Source: Synechococcus sp. WH 8016 (GTDB taxonomy: Bacteria > Cyanobacteriota > Cyanobacteriia > PCC-6307 > Cyanobiaceae). From it: a DNA stretch of 64,000 nt. Below are positions 18,148-26,889 of the stretch, in pieces. Every line of letters begins with the position of its first letter. Position 1 is the stretch's first letter. The notes beneath the pieces were generated by a model. The model ran no database searches. It had not been told where the DNA came from and saw nothing but the letters and a program-made list of their open reading frames with translations. The stretch spans positions 1-64,000 of the forward strand of contig NZ_AGIK01000002.1 in NCBI RefSeq assembly GCF_000230675.1. Reading direction: 5' to 3'. A program made the translations under genes and the position numbers.

Positions 18148-19458
18148 TTACCCGTTTGAGACATCGCCCGGCGAATCAAGGGCATCCAGGCCAGGCAGTT
18201 GCGTGAAAATCTCATCCAGCAAGCGATTGGCGAGCTCGAGCTTGCATTGGGGCAAGCACTGCTCTTGGCTGCCATCGCGTCTGAGCAACCAGCCACCATT
18301 GAGGTGAGAGCCAAACCCTTGATGGGGCTGATCAATGGGGTTGGCAAACAACAGGTCGCATTGTTTGGCAAGAAGTTTTTGACGTGCGCGTTCCAGAAGC
18401 GAATCAGCCTGCCCACTGAGAGCCGCAAATCCCAACAGCACTTGACCAGGGGGGCGGCGCTCAGCCAAACCGGCCAACAGATCGGGGACAGGCTCCATCT
18501 CGACCCCAAGAACACTGGCCAAGGCAGCCTTCGCCGGTTTGTGAGGCAGCGCTCCACCACGACGACGCAGATCGGCCACCGCCGCCGCCATCGCCACCGC
18601 ATCCACACCCGGTTGCAGATCAGTGAGTGCGCACTCCATCGCTTGCGCCGACTCCACAGGGTGGCAAGACAAGCCTTCAATCCAGGCGTCTGGCACCTGA
18701 AGGGGGCCGTGAATCAAGTCAACCCTGGCGCCCCGCCACCGGGCAGCTTGAGCGATCATCACGCCCATGCGCCCGCTGCTGCGGTTGCTCATGATCCGGG
18801 CAGGATCCAGAGCTTCCACCGTTGGGCCAGCGGTCACCAGGAGCGAGCGACCACTCCAATCACGCGCCAACGTCCTTTTCTCGCTCCCCCGCTGAAGCGC
18901 ATGGAGAACCGCCAATTGAATCAAAGCGGGATCGGCCATTCGCCCCTCTCCGATTCGATCACAAGCCAACAAACCAGGCTCCGGTCCGAGACAGAGCACC
19001 CGTTCATCCCGTTGCAAAAGCTCCCAATTGCGCCGGACTGCAGGGTTGCCCCACATCCCTGTATTCATGGCTGAGGCTGCCACCACAGGCCGTTCGCAGG
19101 CCAACAACAAGGAGGCCAGCAATCCATCACCAAGCCCCTGAGTCCAGCGGGCCAAACTTGTGGCGCTTAAGGGAGCCACCACCACTAGATCCGCCCATTC
19201 CGCGAGCTCCACATGCAACGGCCGAGGTTGCGATGGCGCCCACTGGTCCTGATCTTGCAAACAGGGGTGACGACTCAGGCTTGCGAGTGCCACAGGGCTG
19301 ACAAGGCGTGAGGCGCTTGGGGTAATAACGCAACGCACCTCGGCCCCCGCCTTCACCAAGGCACTCACGAGAAGAGGCGTCTTCACCGCAGCGATGCTTC
19401 CCGATGCGGCGACAAGGAGGCGACGCCCCTCCAGAGGCCGTGGGGCCTCAATCTTCAT
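18148..19458 (-). CDS. coaBC: Bifunctional phosphopantothenoylcysteine decarboxylase/synthetase
   Basis: Makes 4'-phosphopantetheine for coenzyme A. The N-terminal CoaC flavoprotein domain shows VAASGSIAAVKTP and the PASANT-like SAMNTGMWGNPAV. The C-terminal CoaB domain shows VTAGPTVEALDPARIMSN with SSGRMG, and a late Lys-rich helix. The start is placed at MKIEAPRPLEGRR (19458), 11 bp into the preceding DUF2555 gene; an ATG at 19476 would overlap more. The domain order and length (about 436 residues) are normal. Confidence 0.93.
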   Translation of the reverse strand: MKIEAPRPLEGRRLLVAASGSIAAVKTPLLVSALVKAGAEVRCVITPSASRLVSPVALASLSRHPCLQDQDQWAPSQPRPLHVELAEWADLVVVAPLSATSLARWTQGLGDGLLASLLLACERPVVAASAMNTGMWGNPAVRRNWELLQRDERVLCLGPEPGLLACDRIGEGRMADPALIQLAVLHALQRGSEKRTLARDWSGRSLLVTAGPTVEALDPARIMSNRSSGRMGVMIAQAARWRGARVDLIHGPLQVPDAWIEGLSCHPVESAQAMECALTDLQPGVDAVAMAAAVADLRRRGGALPHKPAKAALASVLGVEMEPVPDLLAGLAERRPPGQVLLGFAALSGQADSLLERARQKLLAKQCDLLFANPIDQPHQGFGSHLNGGWLLRRDGSQEQCLPQCKLELANRLLDEIFTQLPGLDALDSPGDVSNG

Positions 19459-19651
19459 CGAATGGTTCCTGATCAACTAAGTGAACGTATGGCCCGGTGA
19501 GCTCCGGCCGGTGGATCGCCAAGGCACGCAACAGATGCCAATCACTCAAGCCATCAAAAGGAGTGGGGTAATCGTCGTCTTCCAGGCGCTGCGCGAGCAA
19601 AGCCACCTTGTCGTCATCAAACGCGTCCAGAGATTCCGGCGTGATCGGCAT
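19448..19651 (-). CDS. DUF2555 family small acidic protein
   Basis: A small acidic protein, 67 residues from the ATG at 19651 (an ATG at 19678 would add nine). The pattern DKVALLAQRLEDDDY, TPFDGLSDWHLLRALA and HRPELTGPYVHL matches the cyanobacterial DUF2555 family, for which no function is established. It overlaps coaBC by 11 bp and is probably co-transcribed with it. Confidence 0.8.
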   Translation of the reverse strand: MPITPESLDAFDDDKVALLAQRLEDDDYPTPFDGLSDWHLLRALAIHRPELTGPYVHLVDQEPFDED

Positions 19652-19723
19652 GCTGGTTCCCTGAAGCGAAGACCCCATTCTGCCTCGGGCAAGCGTTAGA
19701 GCTGACGCTAAGTTTCGAGCGAC

Positions 19724-19796
19724 GGGGTCTTAGCTCAGTTGGTAGAGCGCTGCGATCGCACCGCAGAGGTCAGGGGTTCGAATCCCCTAGTCTCCA
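19724..19796 (+). tRNA. tRNA-Ala(CGC)
   Basis: A 73-nt cloverleaf: acceptor GGGGTCT/AGTCTCC, D arm GCTC...GAGC, anticodon stem CTGCG/CGCAG with loop ATCGCAC giving anticodon CGC, and T arm AGGGG TTCGAAT CCCCT. The G3-U70 pair, the alanine identity element, is present. Position 5-68 is a U-U mismatch in the acceptor stem. CCA is not encoded. It reads GCG codons. Confidence 0.95.
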
Positions 19797-20298
19797 TCGT
19801 CAAGAAAAAGCTTCATGTTCAGCTTTAAGCAAAAAGAATGAGCTCTTTTAGATCAACTTTGCGCGCCATAAAACAATCACAGGAATAGCTTCAAAACGAA
19901 GACTTTTCGCCTCACCAGCTTTCACTTGCAAAGACTGGTCATGTCACTTTAAAGACAACCCTTGATGGCCAGAAACAACAACAATCAAAACAAGAGTGTT
20001 ATACAAGCCCTTTAACATCCCCTTGGCGAAAGCAAATCTTGAGAGCAAAGCTTGAAAGCAAAGAGACGCTCGGGCACAGGAGGGCTTGACTCAAACGCTG
20101 GAAACGAATACGTGCCGATGCATTGGCGAGACGACAACGCCCCAGCCGCTGTAGCGAAAGAAACAACCCAGAACTCACGTTCCTTTTAGACAGAACGATC
20201 TTTGCCTTTCAAGGGTGCAGTACTCAGAACAGTATTGAGCTCAAGAGTGATCCATCCAAGATCAAAAAGCTTCAAAGGATTCATCAATCAATCAGAAC
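19797..20298. other. AT-rich intergenic stretch without recognised gene
   Basis: About 500 bp between tRNA-Ala and the 2OG-oxygenase gene. It has a short stem (AAAGCT...AGCTTT near 19807-19826) without a following T run. One open frame at 20123-20434 overlaps the next gene and has no family likeness, so it was not called. A small RNA or the oxygenase promoter could lie here, but nothing specific is visible. Confidence 0.5.
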
Positions 20299-20994
20299 AT
20301 GGACGTCATTGACCTCTTTCCACGCTCCATTGTGCAAGGGGAAGTTGACCAAAAACTCCTTCATCACGTGCATCTCCATTGTGAGGATGTTCTGCTCAAT
20401 CCAGGATCAAATCCTGATGCTTCAACGCGCCTAGCTGGACAGCTCAGCAAACAGCTACAACTGAATTTCACCCAACCGGCCATTCGAGAACTTTGTGAAT
20501 CCGTCCTCCTCGAAGGCTGCGAGCGTTGGATCCGGCACGTGATTGACCAGCAACCGCCTCAAGGGCGCGGCCCATGGGTGCCAGGTCGCTACCAACTCAA
20601 ACTGATTGACATCTGGCTGAATTGCCAAATGGAGGGCGATTACAACCCCATGCACACCCATGGAGGAAGTTTTTCGGGAGTTGTCTTTTTAAAAGTCCCC
20701 CCACAGATCAACGGAAGCAGTTTTGACGGGCAACTGTGTTTTCACGGTCCGGAGGACTATCACCTTCAATCATTCCGCACAGGAATGGCGAAGTATGTGC
20801 TTCCCAAACCGGGCGACTTTTATATTTTTCCAGCATGGCAACCGCATTCCGTCATGCCCTTCCGAGGCACAGGAGAACGCTGGTCTCTCGCCTTTAACGT
20901 CGTTGCTCAGCCCATTTCCTCGCATCCACAGCCCCCCGACCAGAATCCCAACATTTCTCTTTCGAGTCAGCGACCAAGAGCGAGAGGCTTCTGA
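20299..20994 (+). CDS. 2OG-Fe(II) oxygenase family protein
   Basis: A 231-residue protein with the double-stranded beta-helix iron site of putative 2-oxoglutarate oxygenases: first ligands in NPMHTHGGSFSGVVFL, distal His in FPAWQPHSVMPF, and the 2OG-binding Arg in GERWSLAFNV. Many such genes are known from marine cyanobacteria and their phages, with unknown substrates. The C-terminal ~25 residues are Pro/Ser/Gln-rich and probably disordered. It follows a 500-bp gap and has no obvious operon partner. Confidence 0.82.
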   Translation: MDVIDLFPRSIVQGEVDQKLLHHVHLHCEDVLLNPGSNPDASTRLAGQLSKQLQLNFTQPAIRELCESVLLEGCERWIRHVIDQQPPQGRGPWVPGRYQLKLIDIWLNCQMEGDYNPMHTHGGSFSGVVFLKVPPQINGSSFDGQLCFHGPEDYHLQSFRTGMAKYVLPKPGDFYIFPAWQPHSVMPFRGTGERWSLAFNVVAQPISSHPQPPDQNPNISLSSQRPRARGF

Positions 20995-21149
20995 CGGACA
21001 GCCTCTCAGAAAATTGCCTTACGATTCACTCCAGTTTCAGGGTCAGCCATGCCAAGGACAGCCATGGCCTGGGGCCTTGACATGCATCCATTCATCGTGA
21101 GGGCTTTAGGCGTACAGGACGTCCAGCCCTCTGCGCTGGAGTCTTGCTG

Positions 21150-21296
21150 ATGTTCCCGACAAGCACTCAATTCACAAGACATTTGCCCCTGTTTGCAGGC
21201 CTTTTTGTTCTTGTTTTGGCCTCGACGCTAGCCAGACCCAGTGCCTTGATCACCTATGGCCTGATCGCGCTGGCTGGTGGGCTGGGCCGTCGCTGA
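21150..21296 (+). CDS. Small single-helix membrane protein (hypothetical)
   Basis: A 48-residue open frame with one hydrophobic helix (LPLFAGLFVLVLASTLA) and a second weaker stretch (ALITYGLIALAGGLG), ending GRR. Its ATG overlaps the stop of a 33-codon frame (21049-21150) as TGATG. No family was recognised. Its membrane-protein character and the lack of other use for this stretch support it, but it is short enough to be chance. Confidence 0.4.
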   Translation: MFPTSTQFTRHLPLFAGLFVLVLASTLARPSALITYGLIALAGGLGRR

Positions 21297-21349
21297 CGCC
21301 AGTCGGAACGCCCATGCGGTAAAAGGGATGTGAGCTGAGCCTATAAACG

Positions 21350-21550
21350 ATGTCGCAATCCAAACGAGAACAGGTGGTTAGCCACCTGCGCTATATCCGC
21401 CAAGAGCTGCGCGAAATGCATCAAGGCGTGATGGAAGACGGACTCCTCCCTGAAGCCGGAGAGGTAAGAGGGGTCATGGCCCAGATGGAGGCCTTGCTTG
21501 AGCTACTGGAGGGCAAATCATCTCGCAAAGCGAAAGCAGATTCCGACTGA
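21350..21550 (+). CDS. Conserved small helical protein (hypothetical)
   Basis: A 66-residue charged, helical protein (REQVVSHLRYIRQELREMHQ, then VMAQMEALLELLEGK) with a Lys-rich tail. It resembles small conserved proteins of marine picocyanobacteria; no function is known. It has no signal or membrane segment. Confidence 0.6.
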   Translation: MSQSKREQVVSHLRYIRQELREMHQGVMEDGLLPEAGEVRGVMAQMEALLELLEGKSSRKAKADSD

Positions 21551-21709
21551 ATGCGGTCCTGCTGGGTGGCCAACTTGAAGCAAATCTTGATTCAACAGGA
21601 AATGCTCAAAAACCAGCAATTGATACAGGAAACTAATAAATATCGAGTATTTTCGGTGTTGGCAGGTTGCCGGCCGGGTGATGGGGATCAATTGGTGGCA
21701 CACCTGTGA
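21551..21709 (+). CDS. Possible small ORF directly after the 66-residue protein
   Basis: A 52-codon open frame whose ATG follows the previous stop codon without any gap. The protein starts MRSCWVANLKQILIQQEML and has a Gln-rich helix-like middle (KNQQLIQETNKY). Nothing identifies it. The direct abutment suggests coupling, but chance is a real option. Confidence 0.25.
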   Translation: MRSCWVANLKQILIQQEMLKNQQLIQETNKYRVFSVLAGCRPGDGDQLVAHL

Positions 21710-21734
21710 TAACGAGGCTTGAGGGGTTCCTTTC

Positions 21735-22076
21735 ATGACCGCTCGACTGCAAAAGACTCGACTTCAAATCAGTTTCGGAGAAGCCACTTCAAGGCTTGAT
21801 CGGTGGGCTGAAAATCCATGGCGGCGAGCATCGTTGATGTTGATCGCTCTTGGTGCCAGTTTTGCCTTAGGTAACAGCATTGGAGCCATTGCTGGTGCTT
21901 TGGCCTTGATGGATCCAGTGGCCGCTCTCATCACTGTGGCGATCTGGGAGCTCATGGTCCGAACCAGACGGCATTGGGCGCGAGATCAACAAAAACATCT
22001 GGGACGTGATTTGTTGGATATGGCACGCATTGGCTTGCTGTACGGCCTTTTATTGGAAGGATTCAAGTTGCTTTAA
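21735..22076 (+). CDS. Ycf20-like protein (DUF565)
   Basis: A 113-residue membrane protein with two to three hydrophobic helices. The NPWRRASLMLIALGASFALG block followed by a helix-rich centre and the C-terminal DMARIGLLYGLLLEGFKLL match the DUF565/Ycf20 family. In green algae and plants Ycf20-like proteins affect non-photochemical quenching; the cyanobacterial role is not established. It precedes the NDH-2 gene on the same strand by 70 bp. Confidence 0.85.
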   Translation: MTARLQKTRLQISFGEATSRLDRWAENPWRRASLMLIALGASFALGNSIGAIAGALALMDPVAALITVAIWELMVRTRRHWARDQQKHLGRDLLDMARIGLLYGLLLEGFKLL

Positions 22077-22146
22077 AGAACGTACAAATCCAGACAATTT
22101 TGATGGGCATTCATAGCCTGACTTTAGTTCTGCTGTTGGGTGGACC

Positions 22147-23661
22147 ATGGCTGCTGAGCATTTCTTCCTCGAGCTCGAACCACCAGAAGAACGTCTTCGC
22201 AACGCCCCTCATGTGGTGATCGTGGGAGGAGGCTTTGCTGGAGTTCGCGCCTGCAAAGCACTTGCCCAGGCAGAGGTGCGCATCACCTTGATCGACAAGC
22301 GCAATTTCAACCTGTTCCAGCCGCTTCTCTATCAAGTGGCAACGGGGCTCGTCGCTCCCGGAGATGTGGCAACACCCCTACGACAGCTCGTTGGCAAGCA
22401 GCGCAATGTTCAGGTCCTGCTCGGGGAAGTGAAGGGATTAGATGCCAAGAAGCGACAAATCAATTTCAGCGAAAAGGTCATCAGCTACGACCATTTAGTG
22501 CTGGCATCGGGCTCAGGCAGCACCTATTTCGGCCATGAAGAATGGCGCACCTTTGCGCCACCGATGAAAATTCTTGAGCATGCCCAGGAGATTCGTCGTC
22601 GCTTGCTGATGGCCATGGAGCAGGCAGAGCAAACACCTGATCCAGCGGCGCGCAAATTTCTTCAAACCGTGGTGATTGTGGGAGGGGGCCCTACGGGGTG
22701 CGAAATGGCAGGTGCCACCTCCGAATTAATGCGCAATGCCATGCGCCGTGAGTTCAAACAGCTCGATCCTGATGATTCAAGAATTATCGTGATCGACCCG
22801 GGCGATCGCTTGCTGAGGGCGATGCCTGAGTCGCTATCGGCCTCTGCCCAAAAGACACTGGAATCTCTTGGGGTAGAAACCCTCTTCAAAGGGCGGGTTC
22901 AGAGCATGCAGCCGGGAGAGGTCAGCGTTGGCACTCCAGATGGCGAGCAAACGATCCAAGCGGCAACCGTGATTTGGACGGCCGGGGTGCGCCCGTCTCA
23001 CCTTGGCAAGACCCTTGCAGCCTCGATCGATTGTGCATTGGATCGTGGTGGTCGGGTCATCGTTCAACCCGACTTCAGCGTGAAAGACCATCCAGAGATT
23101 CGGGTCGTGGGCGATCTCTGCAGCTACAAACACACCTCCACGGGCAATCCTCTACCGGGCATGGCCGGACCAGCAACGCAAGCTGGGGGCTTCGTCGGCA
23201 AGGACATCGCAGCGATCATCGGTGGACGCCAGCGCCCGAACTTCAAATGGTTTGATTTCGGCAGCATGGCTGTGCTGGATCGTGTTGCGGCCGTTGCTGA
23301 TCTGCGCGGCTTCAAATTCAGCGGGAGCCCAGGTTGGGCGGTTTGGGCAGCCGCACACCTGGCTTTCATGCCCGATCGAGAAAATCGCTGGTCCTTGCTG
23401 ATCAAGTGGATGTTTGCGGTTCTGTCACAGCAACGTTCATCGATGCTGCTCACAGGCATGCCATGTCAGCACATCGGTCTCGACTCTGCAGACGCACCGT
23501 TCCCAATGAACAGCGGCAGTGGCCCCTCGATTGCCGCTCCAGATGCGGCACTGAAAGCAGCCATGGATTACTACTCCAAGTCCGTGTCTGGTGTGCGTGT
23601 TCAGGATGGCGAAGCAGCCCGCGATGAATCCGCCACAGGATCAGACGCCGCCATCAAATAA
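22147..23661 (+). CDS. Type-2 NAD(P)H dehydrogenase
   Basis: A 504-residue two-dinucleotide-fold flavoprotein. The FAD motif is [17 protein letters not shown] near residue 25, the NAD(P)H motif [15 protein letters not shown] near residue 175, and the C-terminal flavin contact is RVVGDLC. NDH-2 enzymes oxidise NAD(P)H and reduce quinone without pumping protons; the C-terminal amphipathic region ([12 protein letters not shown]) would attach it to the membrane. The 3' end overlaps pyrB on the opposite strand by 61 bp. Confidence 0.92.
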   Translation: MAAEHFFLELEPPEERLRNAPHVVIVGGGFAGVRACKALAQAEVRITLIDKRNFNLFQPLLYQVATGLVAPGDVATPLRQLVGKQRNVQVLLGEVKGLDAKKRQINFSEKVISYDHLVLASGSGSTYFGHEEWRTFAPPMKILEHAQEIRRRLLMAMEQAEQTPDPAARKFLQTVVIVGGGPTGCEMAGATSELMRNAMRREFKQLDPDDSRIIVIDPGDRLLRAMPESLSASAQKTLESLGVETLFKGRVQSMQPGEVSVGTPDGEQTIQAATVIWTAGVRPSHLGKTLAASIDCALDRGGRVIVQPDFSVKDHPEIRVVGDLCSYKHTSTGNPLPGMAGPATQAGGFVGKDIAAIIGGRQRPNFKWFDFGSMAVLDRVAAVADLRGFKFSGSPGWAVWAAAHLAFMPDRENRWSLLIKWMFAVLSQQRSSMLLTGMPCQHIGLDSADAPFPMNSGSGPSIAAPDAALKAAMDYYSKSVSGVRVQDGEAARDESATGSDAAIK

Positions 23662-24650
23662 AGCAGCGCCATCCTGATCGGGATTCCATTGCGAACTTGA
23701 TCCTCCACCAAGCAGATCGAGCGGTCATCCAAGAGGGCACCGCTCATTTCAACCCCACGATTCACAGGGCCTGGATGCAGCACAGGGCCTGAAAAAGAGC
23801 AGCGTCGCAACCGCTCATGGGTGAGCCCATAGTCACGGTGATAGCGATCCAGATCCGTGAGCAGATGATCGGTCATGCGTTCTTGTTGTAAACGCAACGT
23901 CATCACAGCGTCCGCACCCGACAAGCATTCATCCAGGTTGCGGCTGATCTGCAGCCTTCCACGCTGAGGGACAGGATCAACCGCTTGCCCAGGCGGAGGA
24001 GCATGCAAGAAGTCTGCGAAGGCATCGGGCACAAGACTGGGCGGCCCGCACAGCACCACATCCGCGCCGCAGGCACTGAGAGCCCAGAGGTTGGAGCGCG
24101 CTACGCGCGAATGCAACACATCGCCAACAATCCCAATGCGCTTGCCCTGCAAGGCCTCGGGTTGAGGGCGATGGGGATCGAAATGGTGCGCGAGCGTATA
24201 GAGGTCGAGCAAACCCTGGCTGGGGTGACTGTGCTGACCATCCCCCCCATTCAGCACAACGGTGCGCTCGCCGGCTTGATCCAACTCATGGGCCAGCTGG
24301 GCGGGGACATCCGTGCAGCGATGACGGATCACCAGCACATCCGCCCCCATCGCGACATAGGTGCGCGCTGTATCGAGCAGGGATTCGCCTTTGCTCAGAG
24401 AGCTGCTCGACGGGGAAAAACTCTGCACATCAGCAGACAAGCGCTTAGCGGCCAGCTCAAAGCTGCTGCGCGTACGCGTGCTGGGCTCAAAAAACAAGGT
24501 GGCCACCAATCGGCCCTGCAACGCCGGGAGTTTGCGAGCGCCCGTCACCGGCATCGAGCGAAAACGATGGGCAAGCTCGAGCACGGTGGCGTAGTCGTCT
24601 CGCGAGAACGCCGCCAAATCGAGCACATGCCGGTGCGACCACCCACTCAT
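23601..24650 (-). CDS. pyrB: Aspartate carbamoyltransferase, catalytic subunit
   Basis: Catalyses the second step of pyrimidine synthesis, carbamoyl phosphate plus aspartate to carbamoyl aspartate. Motifs: [19 protein letters not shown] (carbamoyl phosphate binding), [23 protein letters not shown] and [11 protein letters not shown] (aspartate binding). The start at 24650 overlaps the glycosylase stop as ATGA and is preferred over an ATG at 24659. The tail after ALLYLM runs about 15 residues longer than the usual end and overlaps the convergent NDH-2 gene. Confidence 0.96.
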   Translation of the reverse strand: MSGWSHRHVLDLAAFSRDDYATVLELAHRFRSMPVTGARKLPALQGRLVATLFFEPSTRTRSSFELAAKRLSADVQSFSPSSSSLSKGESLLDTARTYVAMGADVLVIRHRCTDVPAQLAHELDQAGERTVVLNGGDGQHSHPSQGLLDLYTLAHHFDPHRPQPEALQGKRIGIVGDVLHSRVARSNLWALSACGADVVLCGPPSLVPDAFADFLHAPPPGQAVDPVPQRGRLQISRNLDECLSGADAVMTLRLQQERMTDHLLTDLDRYHRDYGLTHERLRRCSFSGPVLHPGPVNRGVEMSGALLDDRSICLVEDQVRNGIPIRMALLYLMAASDPVADSSRAASPS

Positions 24651-25216
24651 CGCTGCCACTCCAGCGGTGGAATGAACGCCTGGTTCAAAGCAGGCATCCG
24701 ATCACCTTTGGCACGCCGGCTCACGCTGCGGGAGGCCCGCTTGTACCAACGCCAGGGCAAGTCCTGGGCCTGAGAGATTCCGATCCGCGTGGTGGTCACA
24801 AGCTCAAGGCTGTTGAGAACGGAGGGCCTTGGGGCCAACCACAGTTCATTCTCGCCACAGGCGGAGCTGTTGTCATGAACGCGGCTGATTTCAAAACGAC
24901 GGGACAGCAAACCAGGCCCCGCCGCAACCCGTTCAGGCTCGCCAGGCATGGCAACAGCACGAAGCAACACACCATTGGCCCAATCACTGCGATCCGTCAC
25001 CACATTCACGCAGTGGTGGATGCCATAGCTCACATACACATAAAACCGCCCTGGCTCGCCAAACAGGGTTTCGTTTTGCGGTGAGCGGCGGAGATAGCCG
25101 TGGCAGGCAGGCTCATCCTGGGAATACGCCTCCGTCTCCACAATCACGCCCCACAGCAACTCCCCAGAAAGTTGGCGTTTCACTAATAAACAGCCAATCA
25201 ACTCAGGTCCCACCAC
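24647..25216 (-). CDS. 3-methyladenine DNA glycosylase (MPG/AAG family), 5' end uncertain
   Basis: A base-excision glycosylase that removes alkylated purines. [52 protein letters not shown] and [12 protein letters not shown] are typical. The annotated start is a GTG at 25214-25216. The frame continues upstream and encodes [12 protein letters not shown], a conserved N-terminal part of this family, yet no ATG, GTG or TTG precedes it before a stop at 25313-25315. A non-standard start or a mutation may apply. Coupled to pyrB by a 4-nt overlap. Confidence 0.82.
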   Translation of the reverse strand: MVGPELIGCLLVKRQLSGELLWGVIVETEAYSQDEPACHGYLRRSPQNETLFGEPGRFYVYVSYGIHHCVNVVTDRSDWANGVLLRAVAMPGEPERVAAGPGLLSRRFEISRVHDNSSACGENELWLAPRPSVLNSLELVTTTRIGISQAQDLPWRWYKRASRSVSRRAKGDRMPALNQAFIPPLEWQR

Positions 25217-25375
25217 CTCGGCAGGACGGCAGAAGAAGGATTTGGGTAGAGCTGGGAAATCCTTGGAGATGGGCTGGGTGGCTATGGGCGTGGCTGGAGC
25301 AACAACCTTTCTTCACCTAAGTCTGACAACGCTGCTTGAATAAGAGACAATTGAATGATCTACATTCTTTCCCTG

Positions 25376-25624
25376 ATGTCAGAAGAGCAACTCCAAGCGT
25401 TCCTTGAAAAGGTTCAAGGCGACACCAGCCTTCAGGAGAAACTCAAAGCAGCTGCTGATGCCAATGCTGTTACTGCGATTGCAAAAGAAGCAGGTTTCAT
25501 TATTTCTGCTGATGATCTAACTAAGGCTCAATCCGAACTTTCAGAACGAGAGCTGGAAGGCGTAGCTGGAGGGAACAAGAATGAGCTGATTACTGGGTGG
25601 CTATGCGACTGGGGCTGGGGCTAA
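25376..25624 (+). CDS. Lanthipeptide precursor (Nif11-type leader, prochlorosin-like)
   Basis: An 82-residue peptide (an upstream in-frame ATG at 25355 would add seven). The first 66 residues are a Nif11-type leader (MSEEQLQAFLEKVQ, then KEAGFIISADDL and ELEGVAGG), closely like ProcA leaders, ending in a double-Gly site for a C39 peptidase. The 16-residue core is NKNELITGWLCDWGWG. It has one Thr and one Cys and no Ser, so at most one methyllanthionine ring (Thr7 to Cys11) can form, leaving a Trp-rich tail. A LanM and C39 exporter are encoded 1.3 to 12 kb away. Confidence 0.9.
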   Translation: MSEEQLQAFLEKVQGDTSLQEKLKAAADANAVTAIAKEAGFIISADDLTKAQSELSERELEGVAGGNKNELITGWLCDWGWG

Positions 25625-25639
25625 TCGGAATCTGATCAG

Positions 25640-25671
25640 AGTAAATGTTCACTTAAGTAAATGTTCACTTG
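25640..25671 (+). repeat. Tandem 16-bp direct repeat after the precursor gene
   Basis: AGTAAATGTTCACTT occurs twice end to end (25640-25655 and 25656-25671, differing in the last base). It lies between the precursor stop and the terminator, so it is in the 3' untranslated region. It may reflect slipped replication. Confidence 0.85.
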
Positions 25672-25682
25672 TTAGCACACTC

Positions 25683-25710
25683 AAACCCCCTGCCGCCGTA
25701 GGGGTTTTTT
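25683..25710 (+). terminator. Rho-independent terminator of the precursor gene
   Basis: A stem of AAACCCC (25683-25689) and GGGGTTT (25701-25707) with an 11-base loop, followed by T residues. It would end transcription of the precursor before the opposite-strand transposase, so the peptide is transcribed separately from the exporter operon. The rest of the gap up to 25890 is AT-rich with no other feature seen. Confidence 0.8.
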
Positions 25711-25890
25711 ATTTCTTCAATCAACACCATAAACCCTTAAATCAGCCTTTGATACCTGGCACCATTACAAAGTAGAAAGTTGCCTTGATGACTTATTTGG
25801 AAGGAACTAATCAGAAATAGTTATACATATTCACAACGAATCTACCCTTGACTTAATTTACTCTAAAAGTATTTATATTCCCTAGATTAA

Positions 25891-26676
25891 TCACCACAGC
25901 TTGAAGATTTGATCACCATCACGAATGCCATTGGCTCGTCTAAATCTCACCGCAAACTGATGCCACTCCTCTGGTATTTGATTGAGCCGAATATCAAATG
26001 CAAAGGGTAACTTCTGCTGTCCTGGTGAGACCCGGCTCTTCCTGCTTTGACTGCTTCTACCTTTTTCAACCAGCCGTTTCAGCATCCGTGAGCCCCAGTG
26101 GCACTTGGGAGCACCTTTGGCGTGATGACAATACTTCTGGCAGAAACGCTCATAACGCTTGGAGCATCCCTCCAATGTTGGCGCCAGTTGCAGGAAACTT
26201 GGGTGCCATTCGCTGATGCCATCACTCGCCAATCTGTCGTAGTGCCCATAGTTGGAATAGGGGTCATAAAACCCTTTTCTTATTCCTGCTGCCTTTGGAT
26301 TGGCGTGGATATACCGCAAGGTGTTGAGCACTCGCCTGTGGTCTTTAGGCGCAATGGCAGTGGCGTAATACCTGGCTTCCCAAAAGTGCCCGCAACGACC
26401 ACTCAGGCGGTTGAGTGCCATTGCTGAATACCAGCCAAACCAGTGCATCAGCTTTGGCAGTTGGCGTGCATCATCAGGTTTGATAAGCAGGTGCAGGTGA
26501 TTTGCCATCAAACAAACGGCATACAACCTGTGGGGCACCTTGCCTTGTGCCTTGGCGAGCACTGCTAAAAGCACATCACGCCTCAATCCCTTAGCAATCA
26601 AAAACTGACGGCTGTTGCATCTGAGCGTGATGTGAAAGGAATGTCCTAGAGGAAGCCGACGAGATGATCGACCCAT
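25891..26676 (-). mobile_element. RAYT/IS200-like tyrosine transposase (Y1_Tnp)
   Basis: A 261-residue HUH-type transposase. The metal motif is CLMANHLHLLIKP (His-x-His), and RYIHANPKAAGI plus the Tyr-rich FWEARYYATAI region match REP-associated tyrosine transposases. The protein looks intact. No clear inverted terminal repeats or target duplications were found beside it, which fits RAYT genes that act on short palindromes elsewhere. It sits on the opposite strand between the precursor gene and the exporter operon. Confidence 0.85.
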
Positions 26677-26889
26677 TCAATAAACGACCAGGTTCGCTGA
26701 TTATCACTATCAACTTGCACTTAAATCATGATCTAGGCTCATCCAAATCAAAACCAGATAAGGGATCACAGACTCACCAAACATAAAACCAAACAATTCG
26801 CTTAAAAATAGGCTATGTAGCATCAGAAGCCCTTTACAAATCAAAAAACCAGCTTAAGATCGTAAGAATGAGCACCTGAGGAGAGAACA
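26677..26889 (+). promoter_or_regulatory. Upstream region of the export operon, with ribosome site
   Basis: A 213-bp AT-rich gap between the transposase and the TolC gene. A strong ribosome site AGGAG (26879-26883) lies 6 nt before the ATA at 26890. A three-codon frame (ATG at 26868, stop at 26874-26879 area) overlaps this site. No confident -35/-10 pair could be picked. The promoter of the whole TolC-HlyD-ABC operon should be here. Confidence 0.45.

Noticed and set aside
19805-19830. Small hairpin after tRNA-Ala as terminator
   Set aside because: Only a six-base stem and followed by A-rich, not T-rich, sequence on the coding strand.
20123-20434. Open frame of 103 codons overlapping the start of the 2OG-oxygenase gene
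   Set aside because: No family likeness, and it overlaps a gene with clear iron-binding motifs in another frame by 136 bp.
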